Below the pieces are notes generated by a model that was not told the DNA's origin, searched no databases, and worked only from the letters and a program-made list of their open reading frames with translations. The position numbers and the translations under genes were made by a program. This document shows, one piece after another, positions 6,584 to 14,385 of a stretch of DNA of 64,000 bases; the first letter of the stretch is position 1; every line of letters begins with the position of its first letter. The DNA is from Oscillospiraceae bacterium (GTDB lineage: Bacteria; Bacillota; Clostridia; Oscillospirales; Acutalibacteraceae), in contig JAQXSW010000006.1 in assembly GCA_029219165.1 (NCBI GenBank), forward strand, positions 52,792 through 116,791, given 5' to 3'.

Positions 6584-8367
6584 TATGCTCTTTCCTTAAT
6601 TTCAGTTGTAACCTTAGAAATGAAATCATCAAGAGACATTGTCTCTGTTTCACCTGTGTTACGATTTCTGGCAGAAACCGTGCCGCTTTCAGATTCCTGA
6701 GGTCCCAAAATAAGCATATATGGTACACGATCAACCTGCTGTGCCTCACGGATTTTATATCCAATCTTTTCACTTCTGTCATCAAGTTCAACACGAAGTC
6801 CAAGATCATAGAGTTTATTATATACCTCAGTAGCGTAATCCAAAGTTTTATCTGAAACCGGAAGAACCTTAACCTGAAGAGGAGCAAGCCAAATTGGGAA
6901 TTTACCCTTTGTTTCCTCAATAATATAGGCCATAAATCTATCAAGCGAGCCAAGTATTGCTCTGTGAAGAACAACCGGTGTCTGTTCCTCTCCGTTTGAA
7001 TCAACATACTTAAGGTCAAACTTAGCCGGTAGACAGAAGTCAAGCTGACAAGTTGACAGTGTGTACTCTCCGCCAACTGCAGGTTGTACATTTACGTCAA
7101 GTTTTGGACCATAGAATGCAGCTTCCCCAATTTCTTCTGTGAAATCAATCTTAAGGTCAGTGAGAACTTCGCGAAGAGCACTCTCAGCCTTGTCCCACAT
7201 TTCATCATCCTGATGATATTTAACCTTATCCTCCGGATCACGAAGTGAAAGAACACAGCGATAATCAGTAATCTTGAAGTCCTTATATACATCAAAAATA
7301 AGATCTACTACACGTGAAACCTCATCTTTAATCTGATCCGGTGTTACAAAAAGATGTGCGTCATTCTGACAGAAGTGACGTCCACGTTCAATGCCCTTGA
7401 GCGTACCGCTTGACTCAAAACGGAAATCATGAGCTATCTCTCCAATGCGTATTGGGAGTTCACGGTAGCTATGTGGTCGGTTAGCATAGATCATCATATG
7501 ATGTGGACAGTTCATTGGACGAAGGACAAAGTTTTCTCCTTCAACTTCCATTGCCGGGAACATGTTTTCTTTGTAATGATCCCAGTGGCCGCTCGTCTTG
7601 TAAAGGTCTATTGTTCCTACACAAGGCGTCATGACGTGGTCATAGCCAAGTCTACGTTCTTTTTCCTTAATATAGTTTTCAAGCTCCTGCCATACTGTGT
7701 AACCTCGTGGAAGAAACATTGGGAGACCTTTACCAATGAGGTCATCTGTCATAAAGAGTTTCATCTCTTTGCCAATTTTTCTATGATCACGAGCCCTGGC
7801 TTCTTCCATTTGTCTTTCATATTCCTGTAATTCCTCATTAGAAAAGAAAGCCACACCATTAATACGAGTAAGCATTTTATTACTGGAATCATTCTTCCAA
7901 TATGCACCTGACTTCTGAGTAATCTTAAAAGCTTTAAGCGCTTTTGTGTATGTGATATGAGGACCTGTGCACATATCAATATAGTCGCCCTGCTGGAAGA
8001 AACTTATTTCTGCATCTTCCGGAAGGTCGTCAATATGCTCAAGTTTATATTTTGCATTTCTTTCTGCCATAAGTTTTTTGGCTTCATCTCTAGGAAGAAT
8101 GAATGCGTTAAACTTTAAATTTTCCTTTGCAATCTTCTTCATTTCTGCTTCAATCTTAAGAAGATCTTCGTCTGTTATTTTTATATCGCCAAAATCAACA
8201 TCATAGTAATAACCTCTTTCTGTTGATGGACCATAGGCAAAGTCTGCACTCGGCCAAAGGCGTTGAATTGCCTGTGCCATAATATGAGCTGCCGAATGAC
8301 GAAGAACATCAAGTTCTTCTTCCTTAGGGCATTCAGTTACAACACCATGACTGTCAATAATTTTCAT
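6583..8367 (-). CDS. thrS: Threonyl-tRNA synthetase, form without the TGS domain
   Basis: 594 residues. It charges tRNA-Thr with threonine in the cytosol. It begins almost directly at the editing domain (HSAAH near residue 26, later a zinc-type CTGPHI segment), followed by the class II catalytic core with motif 2 FRFESSGTLKGIERGR and motif 3 HRAILGSLDRFMA, and an anticodon-binding domain. The roughly 60-residue TGS domain found at the N-terminus of most bacterial ThrRS is missing. This is genuine, since the ATG at 8367 follows GGAG and the DNA upstream is a T-box leader. Expression is set by that leader: uncharged tRNA-Thr stabilises the antiterminator. Confidence 0.96.
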   Translation of the reverse strand: MKIIDSHGVVTECPKEEELDVLRHSAAHIMAQAIQRLWPSADFAYGPSTERGYYYDVDFGDIKITDEDLLKIEAEMKKIAKENLKFNAFILPRDEAKKLMAERNAKYKLEHIDDLPEDAEISFFQQGDYIDMCTGPHITYTKALKAFKITQKSGAYWKNDSSNKMLTRINGVAFFSNEELQEYERQMEEARARDHRKIGKEMKLFMTDDLIGKGLPMFLPRGYTVWQELENYIKEKERRLGYDHVMTPCVGTIDLYKTSGHWDHYKENMFPAMEVEGENFVLRPMNCPHHMMIYANRPHSYRELPIRIGEIAHDFRFESSGTLKGIERGRHFCQNDAHLFVTPDQIKDEVSRVVDLIFDVYKDFKITDYRCVLSLRDPEDKVKYHQDDEMWDKAESALREVLTDLKIDFTEEIGEAAFYGPKLDVNVQPAVGGEYTLSTCQLDFCLPAKFDLKYVDSNGEEQTPVVLHRAILGSLDRFMAYIIEETKGKFPIWLAPLQVKVLPVSDKTLDYATEVYNKLYDLGLRVELDDRSEKIGYKIREAQQVDRVPYMLILGPQESESGTVSARNRNTGETETMSLDDFISKVTTEIKERA

Positions 8368-8387
8368 GATTTTACTCCTTTCAAAAA

Positions 8388-8590
8388 AGAAAACACCCTT
8401 GGGCTTATGCTCAAGGGTGTATTAAATACACGGTTCCACCTTGTGGTTTAACTCATTTATCCTTTAACGTAGATTACACGGCGCGACTTATTTCATCGGC
8501 TGCTCAGAAGTGGTCTTCACAAAGTTTCAATAAAAGTACTCTCAGCAAATGTACTTCTCTCTGAGTATTAAAAACTGTGCTACTTTCTTC
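8388..8590 (-). promoter_or_regulatory. T-box leader of thrS with terminator
   Basis: On the minus strand the leader shows the AGAGAG bulge region of stem I (near 8560), the segment GAAGACCACTTC (near 8510) that offers ACC as threonine specifier codon, the T-box core AAGGTGGAACCGTG (8431-8444) and a strong terminator, ACACCCTTGAGC paired with GCCCAAGGGTGT followed by TTTTCTTTTTT (8388-8421). The element is known to sense uncharged tRNA. The specifier assignment is by eye. Confidence 0.92.
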
Positions 8591-8631
8591 GTCACTGCAT
8601 TTAATAATGTATATCTTTTCAAACAATGAGA

Positions 8632-8660
8632 ATTTTACAACTTGCAAAATAAATTGTCAA
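8632..8660 (-). promoter_or_regulatory. thrS promoter
   Basis: Minus-strand TTGACA (8655-8660), 17-base spacer, TAAAAT (8632-8637). The transcript would start near 8625 and carry the whole T-box leader. Confidence 0.82.
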
Positions 8661-8767
8661 CTACCGTTCCTTCCCATATTTTGCCTTTCGTTCCCTATTT
8701 GTCCTATTTTCCAAAGGAAAAACGATATATCTAGCGAAAGGAAATTCAAAAAAAAGGAAGTGAAGCA

Positions 8768-9067
8768 TTGAAAACAATCATTATAAACGGCAGGCTTACT
8801 GCCGATCCGGACTTCAAAGAAGTTGGAGAAAAATCCACTCATATGGCTAAATTCACAATAGCAAATAATGATTTTGATAAAGACAACGCCGAATTTTATG
8901 ACATTGTTTGCTGGGAAAAAATTGCAGATTTTTCCAAAGAATATTTAAGAAAAGGAAATAAGATATTAATTATTGGATCATTTAACAACGAGGTCTATAA
9001 GGACAAGGAGGATAAAACTAGAATACACTTTAGTATTATTGCAAACAAAATTGAGTTTGCAGATTAA
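8768..9067 (+). CDS. ssb: Small single-stranded DNA-binding protein
   Basis: 99 residues starting at a TTG 8 bases after GGAAG; no ATG start is available. The whole protein is one OB fold (NGRLTADPDF, later YDIVCWEKIADFSKEYLRKGNKILIIGSF), as in bacterial SSB. It lacks the long disordered region and the acidic DDDIPF-like tail that recruits repair proteins in standard SSB, so it is a minimal version, perhaps a second copy beside a full-length replicative SSB elsewhere. It stands alone on the plus strand, back to back with thrS. Its 3' end is only 6 bases from the inverted repeat that precedes the surface-protein gene. Confidence 0.85.
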   Translation: MKTIIINGRLTADPDFKEVGEKSTHMAKFTIANNDFDKDNAEFYDIVCWEKIADFSKEYLRKGNKILIIGSFNNEVYKDKEDKTRIHFSIIANKIEFAD

Positions 9068-9073
9068 TTTGTA

Positions 9074-9087
9074 TTAAAGTGGTCACC
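9074..9087. repeat. Left arm of 14-bp inverted repeat
   Basis: TTAAAGTGGTCACC, the exact reverse complement of 9215-9228. It lies 6 bases after the ssb stop. Confidence 0.92.
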
Positions 9088-9214
9088 TTTTTTCATTTTG
9101 ATTTTACCCCATTTTATCTTTTACCCCATTAAAAAAATTTATAAAACCAATCAATATCAACGCAAACGCCTGCACTACAAACAAAATTAAACAAAACATG
9201 TTCACAAGCACACG
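9088..9214. other. Segment between the inverted repeats: candidate invertible promoter element
   Basis: 127 bases, very AT-rich. It contains two copies of TTTTACCCCATT (9102-9113 and 9119-9130) spaced 17 bases apart, and the only good promoter match in the gap points leftward, away from the surface-protein gene. If the segment were inverted, that promoter would face the gene. No recombinase gene is in the window, and inversion is an inference. Confidence 0.4.
9138..9165 (-). promoter_or_regulatory. Leftward promoter-like sequence inside the inverted-repeat segment
   Basis: Minus-strand TTGCGT (9160-9165), a 16-base spacer, TATAAA (9138-9143). In the orientation present here it would transcribe toward the 3' end of ssb, where no minus-strand gene begins. 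Confidence 0.45.
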
Positions 9215-9228
9215 GGTGACCACTTTAA
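9215..9228. repeat. Right arm of 14-bp inverted repeat
   Basis: GGTGACCACTTTAA, matching 9074-9087 in inverted orientation. It lies 19 bases before the start codon of the surface protein and overlaps its probable 5' leader. Confidence 0.92.
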
Positions 9229-9247
9229 GATAAAGGAGAAAACAAAA

Positions 9248-11155
9248 ATGAACTTTAAATCCTTGGCAGCACGAGTAATATCCTGCTGCCTTATTTTATC
9301 AGCTTTTTTGGCAATTACTTCTCTCGGTATTTCTGCGCTTGAAATAAGCAGTGGTGACAAAGCATACATCAATTTTAACCACTACTGTGTAGAGGGAAAG
9401 CCATCTTATGTAGATGAACCTACGGGCCTTTACTACCTGTACAGAAAATTCAACGGAAACAACACGTATCTTAGAATGATGTTTCTTTCAGATTCAAGTT
9501 CCGGGTTACCTAAAACAGACAACAACGGCAACCCAATTTGGGCCTACTGTATTGAGTTTGGGCAAGAAGTAAACACCGGCCTTATAAGAACAGCAAGTAC
9601 GCCGTCAGCTTCTGACTATTTCAGTTCTCTTCCAAAAGAACAGCAAAGAGGAATAACACTTGCAACTCTATATGGTTGCCCCAATGACACATTAGGGGTT
9701 GCCACAGCCGATGCATATGCTGCAACACAGGCAGTCATTTGGGAATACCAAACCGGAATACGCACATCAACATCAGAGGATAAAAGACAAAGTGTCAGCT
9801 ACAATGGCGTAACTCTTGAGGCGAACAGATTCTATGCAATGATGAAGAATGTAAACGGCAGTACAAAACAAGGGCTTTATGCCTATAATACTCTAATAAA
9901 CAAAATAATAAGTCACAGTAAAACACCAGATCTCGGAACAAACAAAGCTTCACTAAAATTTGATGTCACAACAAAAAAATATACTTGCACTCTTACGGAT
10001 TCAAACAATCTTCTGACAAGTTTTAATATAACTCCAAAAGACAGCCGGCTAAAAGTACAAGTAAACGGAAACAAACTAATCCTTTCATCAGACACTGAAA
10101 TCCCGGATACAACCTTAACTTTTGAAAGAAAAGTAAATAATAACTCGTCTCAATCAATGCTTGTGCTTAAAGCCGGCTCGCCCGGACAAGTAACAGTAGT
10201 GGGACACGGAACCGTTCCAACAACCAGTTCCCTAAATGTCTCTGTGGAAAAACTCGTAATTCCAACATACTCACTCTCCGTTTACAAAAAAGGTGAAGTG
10301 CTAACCGGATTTGAAACAGATGAAAACGAAATAAATGTCCCAAAATATGAGGAAAAATATCTGGACGGTTGTGTAATTAATTTATATGCTGCAGAAGACA
10401 TAACAACAATTGACGGTAAAACTCACTTTAAAAAGGATGAACTAGTAAAAACAATAACCACATCAAAGGATGAATCAAGTGTAATTTCCGGACTTTATAA
10501 AGGGAAGTACTATCTTATTGAAGATTCAGCTCCACATGGCTTCATCAAAAATGAGCAAATAATTCCAATTAGTATTGGTGACTCAAAAAATCTTGATATC
10601 ACACTTGCAAACGAGAGAATAAAAATGCAACTTGAATTCTTCAAAAAGTTTGAAGTAGAAAACGAAAAAGACTACGGCAGCGTAAAATTCGGAGTATATA
10701 CAAAGAATAATATTTTAGATCTTCCGGAAAACTCCTTGGTTGACATAATTACACCGGATGAAAATGGGCTCTGCAAGTTAAATTTTGAACTGCCAATAGG
10801 ATATGAGTACTACATAAAGGAGCTCTCCACAAAAGATGACTTTATTTTAGATGAGAATAAATATACTTTTTCATTTGTTGACTTTGAGAACAACGCAGTT
10901 GTGGTGCTTACAGAAACAGATGAAATAGTGAACAGACTAAAGCCAAAATCGGAGCCTCCGATTGAAATTACGGAAGAAACCCCCTTAGCACCAGCTTCGC
11001 CAAAACCGGTTCCAAAAACCACAACGGAGGTTTCTACTCCACAAAAATCAACTCCGCCTAAGACCGGCGACAATAACAACATTGCACTTTTCATATCTTT
11101 AACGGCTCTTTCTTTTGGTGGAATAAACATAATTAAAAGAACCGCAAAAGCATAA
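9248..11155 (+). CDS. Thioester-domain surface adhesin with sortase signal
   Basis: 635 residues, secreted and wall-anchored. It has a signal peptide (about 1-31), then a TQXA-type thioester domain in which C101 (AYCIEFG) and Q161 (ATQAVIWEY) are placed to form the internal thioester used for covalent host attachment. A beta-rich stretch follows, then two SpaA/Cna-B-like modules (about 340-455 and 460-575; the first ends with YYLIEDSAPHGF). A proline/threonine-rich stalk leads to the sorting signal PPKTG (603-607), a hydrophobic helix and the basic tail KRTAKA. PPKTG is a variant of LPXTG. The start ATG follows AAAGGAG. No sortase gene is in the window. Such proteins act as adhesins or pilus tips; the ligand is unknown. 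Confidence 0.87.
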   Translation: MNFKSLAARVISCCLILSAFLAITSLGISALEISSGDKAYINFNHYCVEGKPSYVDEPTGLYYLYRKFNGNNTYLRMMFLSDSSSGLPKTDNNGNPIWAYCIEFGQEVNTGLIRTASTPSASDYFSSLPKEQQRGITLATLYGCPNDTLGVATADAYAATQAVIWEYQTGIRTSTSEDKRQSVSYNGVTLEANRFYAMMKNVNGSTKQGLYAYNTLINKIISHSKTPDLGTNKASLKFDVTTKKYTCTLTDSNNLLTSFNITPKDSRLKVQVNGNKLILSSDTEIPDTTLTFERKVNNNSSQSMLVLKAGSPGQVTVVGHGTVPTTSSLNVSVEKLVIPTYSLSVYKKGEVLTGFETDENEINVPKYEEKYLDGCVINLYAAEDITTIDGKTHFKKDELVKTITTSKDESSVISGLYKGKYYLIEDSAPHGFIKNEQIIPISIGDSKNLDITLANERIKMQLEFFKKFEVENEKDYGSVKFGVYTKNNILDLPENSLVDIITPDENGLCKLNFELPIGYEYYIKELSTKDDFILDENKYTFSFVDFENNAVVVLTETDEIVNRLKPKSEPPIEITEETPLAPASPKPVPKTTTEVSTPQKSTPPKTGDNNNIALFISLTALSFGGINIIKRTAKA

Positions 11156-11159
11156 AAAA

Positions 11160-11187
11160 TCACCCTACAAATTTCTTTGTAGGGTGA
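11160..11187. terminator. Bidirectional terminator between the adhesin gene and htpG
   Basis: TCACCCTACAAA pairs with TTTGTAGGGTGA around a 4-base loop. The T-tract is strongest on the minus strand (htpG direction). Confidence 0.85.
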
Positions 11188-11194
11188 AATTATT

Positions 11195-13081
11195 TTACAT
11201 TAATTCACAGATTGAATTTGCAAAGGCAATTGGATCATCAATTGGCATTCCTTCAATAAGAAGAGCCTGATTATAAAGAAGATCTGTATAAATCTTTACT
11301 TTGTCCTTATCTGATTTATAAAGATTTTTAATTTTTTCAAAGATCTTATGATCTGTGTTTATTTCAAGAACCTTTGTTGCCTTAATTCTGTTTTCTTCAT
11401 CCGGTTGATAAGAAAGAACTTTTTCCATTTCAAGTGAAATACCGCCTTCAGTTGAAAGACAAACAGGATGGCTCTTAAGTCTTGAAGAAGCCTTAACCGC
11501 TGCAACCTTTCCGGAAAGAGAATCCCTCATGAAATCAAAGAGTTCCTTGTTGTCTTCATCTTTCTTCTTTCTTGCCTCATTATCATCTTCACCAAGGCCA
11601 AGATCATCATCGGAAATTGAACGGAATTCCTTATCTTGGAACTGTCTCATCACCTTCATGGTGAACTCGTCAACATTTTCTGTAAGGAAGAGAAGCTCAT
11701 AGCCCTTGTCCATAATAAGTTCAGCCTGAGGAAGTTTCTTAATTTTTTCAACCGAGTCACCACAAGCATAGTATATATACTTTTGGTCTTCCTTCATTCT
11801 TGAAACATACTCTTCAAGTGTTGAGTATTTATCCTCAAATGAAGATTTAAAGAGAATAAGGTCTGAGAGTAGGTCAACATTCATTCCAAAATCTGAATAA
11901 ATGCCGTACTTTATCTGCATTCCAAATTGTTTCCAAAATTCTTCATATTTTTCTCTGTTCTGTCTCTGAAGTTTCAAAAGTTCACTCTTGATCTTTTTCT
12001 CAAGGTGCTTTGCAATTACTTGAAGTTGTCTATCCTGTTGAAGCATTTCACGGGAGATATTAAGTGAAAGATCAGATGAATCCACAAGACCCTTTACAAA
12101 ACTGAAATAGTCAGGAAGAAGATCCTTGCAGCAATCCATAATAAGGACACCCGAAGCATAAAGTTTAAGTCCCTTTTCATAATCCTTACTGTAATAGTTA
12201 AATGGCGCTCTTGAAGGAACAAAGAGAAGTGCATTATAAGTTGCAGCGCCCTCTGTATTTGTATGAATTACAAGGGATGGGTCAGAATAATCGTAGAAAT
12301 TGTCCTTGTAGAACTGATTGTATTCCTCTGTAGAAATTTCATTCTTGTTTTTCTTCCAAAGTGGAGACATCGTATTAAGAACTTCGTCCTCTGTAATTTC
12401 CTCATATTCGTCCTCAGTACCCTCTTTGAGTTCACTTGTGGTTACTGTCATTTTAATTGGATAACGAATATAGTCGGAATACTTTTTAACAAGTGTTCTA
12501 ATCCTATATTCTTCAAGGAAGTCTGAGTACTTCTCATCATCCGTATCATCTTTAAGGGTAATCTTTATTGTTGTACCGTTTGTATCTCTTGTCGCTCCCT
12601 TAATGGTGTAACCGTCTGCACCGGTTGAAACCCAAGAATATGCCTCATCGGAACCAAAAGCACGACTTATAACTTCAACCTCTTTTGCAACCATGAAAGC
12701 GGAATAGAAGCCAACTCCGAACTGACCAATAATGTCTATGTCCTCTGCGTTTTTGTCATCCTGCGATTCATTCTTAAAGAGCATTGAGCCACTCTTGCAA
12801 ATTGTGCCAAGATTCTGCTCAAGTTCTTCCTTTGTCATACCAATACCATTGTCAGAAATAGTAAGAGTTTTGTCATCCTTATTAGGATCTAAATAAATAT
12901 AAAAGTCCTCTCTTGAAAGACCGCTGATATTGTCTGTAAGAGTTCTGTAGTAAAGCTTGTCCATTGCATCGCTTGCGTTGGAAATAAGCTCACGAAGGAA
13001 AATTTCCTTATTTGTGTAAATCGAATTGATCATGAGATCAAGCAGTCTTTTTGACTCTGCTTTAAACTGTTTCTTTGCCAA
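11195..13081 (-). CDS. htpG: Chaperone HtpG (bacterial Hsp90)
   Basis: 628 residues, a dimeric cytosolic ATP-dependent chaperone. The GHKL ATPase domain shows [20 protein letters not shown] and [13 protein letters not shown] near residues 30-130. The middle domain and C-terminal dimerisation domain are complete and the length is normal. Translation starts at a TTG, 7 bases after GAAGGTG, with no ATG nearby in frame. A perfect CIRCE operator sits in its 5' leader just after a good promoter, so expression should be repressed by HrcA, whose gene lies at 26405. This differs from Bacillus subtilis, where htpG is not in the HrcA regulon. Confidence 0.96.
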   Translation of the reverse strand: MAKKQFKAESKRLLDLMINSIYTNKEIFLRELISNASDAMDKLYYRTLTDNISGLSREDFYIYLDPNKDDKTLTISDNGIGMTKEELEQNLGTICKSGSMLFKNESQDDKNAEDIDIIGQFGVGFYSAFMVAKEVEVISRAFGSDEAYSWVSTGADGYTIKGATRDTNGTTIKITLKDDTDDEKYSDFLEEYRIRTLVKKYSDYIRYPIKMTVTTSELKEGTEDEYEEITEDEVLNTMSPLWKKNKNEISTEEYNQFYKDNFYDYSDPSLVIHTNTEGAATYNALLFVPSRAPFNYYSKDYEKGLKLYASGVLIMDCCKDLLPDYFSFVKGLVDSSDLSLNISREMLQQDRQLQVIAKHLEKKIKSELLKLQRQNREKYEEFWKQFGMQIKYGIYSDFGMNVDLLSDLILFKSSFEDKYSTLEEYVSRMKEDQKYIYYACGDSVEKIKKLPQAELIMDKGYELLFLTENVDEFTMKVMRQFQDKEFRSISDDDLGLGEDDNEARKKKDEDNKELFDFMRDSLSGKVAAVKASSRLKSHPVCLSTEGGISLEMEKVLSYQPDEENRIKATKVLEINTDHKIFEKIKNLYKSDKDKVKIYTDLLYNQALLIEGMPIDDPIAFANSICELM

Positions 13082-13110
13082 TTAAAACACCTTCAAAAAA
13101 TATAATAAGA

Positions 13111-13137
13111 TTAGCACTCGCTGTACCCGAGTGCTAA
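13111..13137. promoter_or_regulatory. CIRCE operator (HrcA site) upstream of htpG
   Basis: TTAGCACTC, 9-base spacer, GAGTGCTAA: a perfect match to the CIRCE consensus. It lies between the htpG promoter and start codon and becomes part of the mRNA leader. Confidence 0.97.
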
Positions 13138-13146
13138 CGCTCTTAT

Positions 13147-13175
13147 ACTATATACCTTTTATCTTAAAAATGCAA
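13147..13175 (-). promoter_or_regulatory. htpG promoter
   Basis: Minus-strand TTGCAT (13170-13175), 17-base spacer, TATAGT (13147-13152). The -35 box overlaps the 3' end of the MurE-like gene. CIRCE begins about 10 bases downstream. Confidence 0.78.
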
Positions 13176-14318
13176 GGCTTTTAAAATAATTTCTTCTTCA
13201 TCAAATTTAACTTTTTCATTCCCCAAAATTTGATATGTTTCATGCCCCTTTCCCGCAATTAAAACAAGATCATCTGACATTGCATTTTGTATTGCTTCTG
13301 TTATTGCCCTCTCTCTATTTTCTATTGCTCTATAAGGTTTTCCGCCTTCACAAATAGAAGGCAAAATATCTGTCATAATCCTAAGTGGGTCCTCTGTCCT
13401 AGGATTGTCTGATGTTAAATAAATAAAATCCGAATACTTACTTGCAACGGCACCCATTAATGGTCTTTTAGTTCTATCACGGTCACCACCGCAACCAAAC
13501 ACAGTGACAATTCTTCCCCGATGGAATTCCGAAATTGAAGAAAGGATATTTTCTAAAGCATCCGGAGTATGTGCATAATCAAGCATCACTGTGAAATCTT
13601 CTTCCAATGGAATAATTTGGGCCCTTCCTCTTATTGGTTTAACATCCTCTGCGCTAGCCATTATTTCATCATAGGAAAATCCAAGAAGATGAAGTGCTGA
13701 AATTGCAGACATAAAATTATACACTGAGAATTTCCCAACAAGTGGTATTTTCATATGTGATTTCGTTTGTAAGAAATTTAAATCAAATTCTGTTCCCAAA
13801 AGAGACGTTTCTATATGACTTGCCGTTATATCTGCACAGTCGCAAGCGGTACCAATAGTTATACAATCTCCGGGCCTTTCCTCAGTATAGAATTCATGAA
13901 AAAATTCCGCTCCCACCATATCATCTATGTTAAACACCATACTTTTTGACTTAGATAGCAATTTCCTCTTTGCCTGTTTATATTCCTCCATTGTTTTGTG
14001 ATAATCCAAATGATCCTGAGTCAAATTTGTAAAAATGCCGACATCAAACGCAATTCCCCTAACTCTATCCTGTTGCAGTGCATGGGAAGATACCTCCATA
14101 ACAAAGTACTCAACATTTTGCTCTGCCATTCTGTCCATATGATATTGAAGTACTTCTTTTGTAGGAGTTGTAAGAGTGACATCAAATGATTCATTCCCAT
14201 ACCGCATTCCTAAAGTTCCACAAATAGCGGCGTTTTTGCCCATTCCCGTTAACATATCATAAATAAGAACAGTGGTTGATGTTTTCCCATTTGTTCCGGT
14301 AACACCAATAACTTTCAT
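13164..14318 (-). CDS. MurE-like Mur ligase lacking the N-terminal UDP-binding domain
   Basis: 384 residues, against about 480-500 for MurE. The ATP-grasping P-loop GVTGTNGKTSTT is at residues 4-15, so the whole first domain that binds the UDP part of the substrate in MurE is absent. The central ATPase domain (SSHALQQDRVRG; NLTQDHLDYHKTMEEY) and the C-terminal domain are complete. The latter has DNPRTEDP, whose DNPR is the meso-diaminopimelate signature of MurE. The ATG at 14318 follows GAGGTG, and the DNA just upstream is a terminator, so no lost exon or frameshift explains the gap. It probably adds an amino acid to a muropeptide-like substrate, but a normal MurE role is uncertain. Confidence 0.78.
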   Translation of the reverse strand: MKVIGVTGTNGKTSTTVLIYDMLTGMGKNAAICGTLGMRYGNESFDVTLTTPTKEVLQYHMDRMAEQNVEYFVMEVSSHALQQDRVRGIAFDVGIFTNLTQDHLDYHKTMEEYKQAKRKLLSKSKSMVFNIDDMVGAEFFHEFYTEERPGDCITIGTACDCADITASHIETSLLGTEFDLNFLQTKSHMKIPLVGKFSVYNFMSAISALHLLGFSYDEIMASAEDVKPIRGRAQIIPLEEDFTVMLDYAHTPDALENILSSISEFHRGRIVTVFGCGGDRDRTKRPLMGAVASKYSDFIYLTSDNPRTEDPLRIMTDILPSICEGGKPYRAIENRERAITEAIQNAMSDDLVLIAGKGHETYQILGNEKVKFDEEEIILKALHF

Positions 14319-14350
14319 ATAGTTCACCTCATAAAACTATATGAAAAAAA

Positions 14351-14376
14351 GACCGGAACTTATGCAAGTTTCGGTC
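14351..14376 (-). terminator. Terminator after the acyl-CoA ligase gene
   Basis: GACCGGAACTT pairs with AAGTTTCGGTC. On the minus strand it is followed by TTTTTTT. Confidence 0.85.
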
Positions 14377-14385
14377 CTCTTACTC

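Noticed and set aside
14319..14385. Missing MurE N-terminal domain as a frameshift or separate upstream gene
   Set aside because: Only a terminator and the end of the acyl-CoA ligase lie upstream; no remnant of a UDP-binding domain in any frame.
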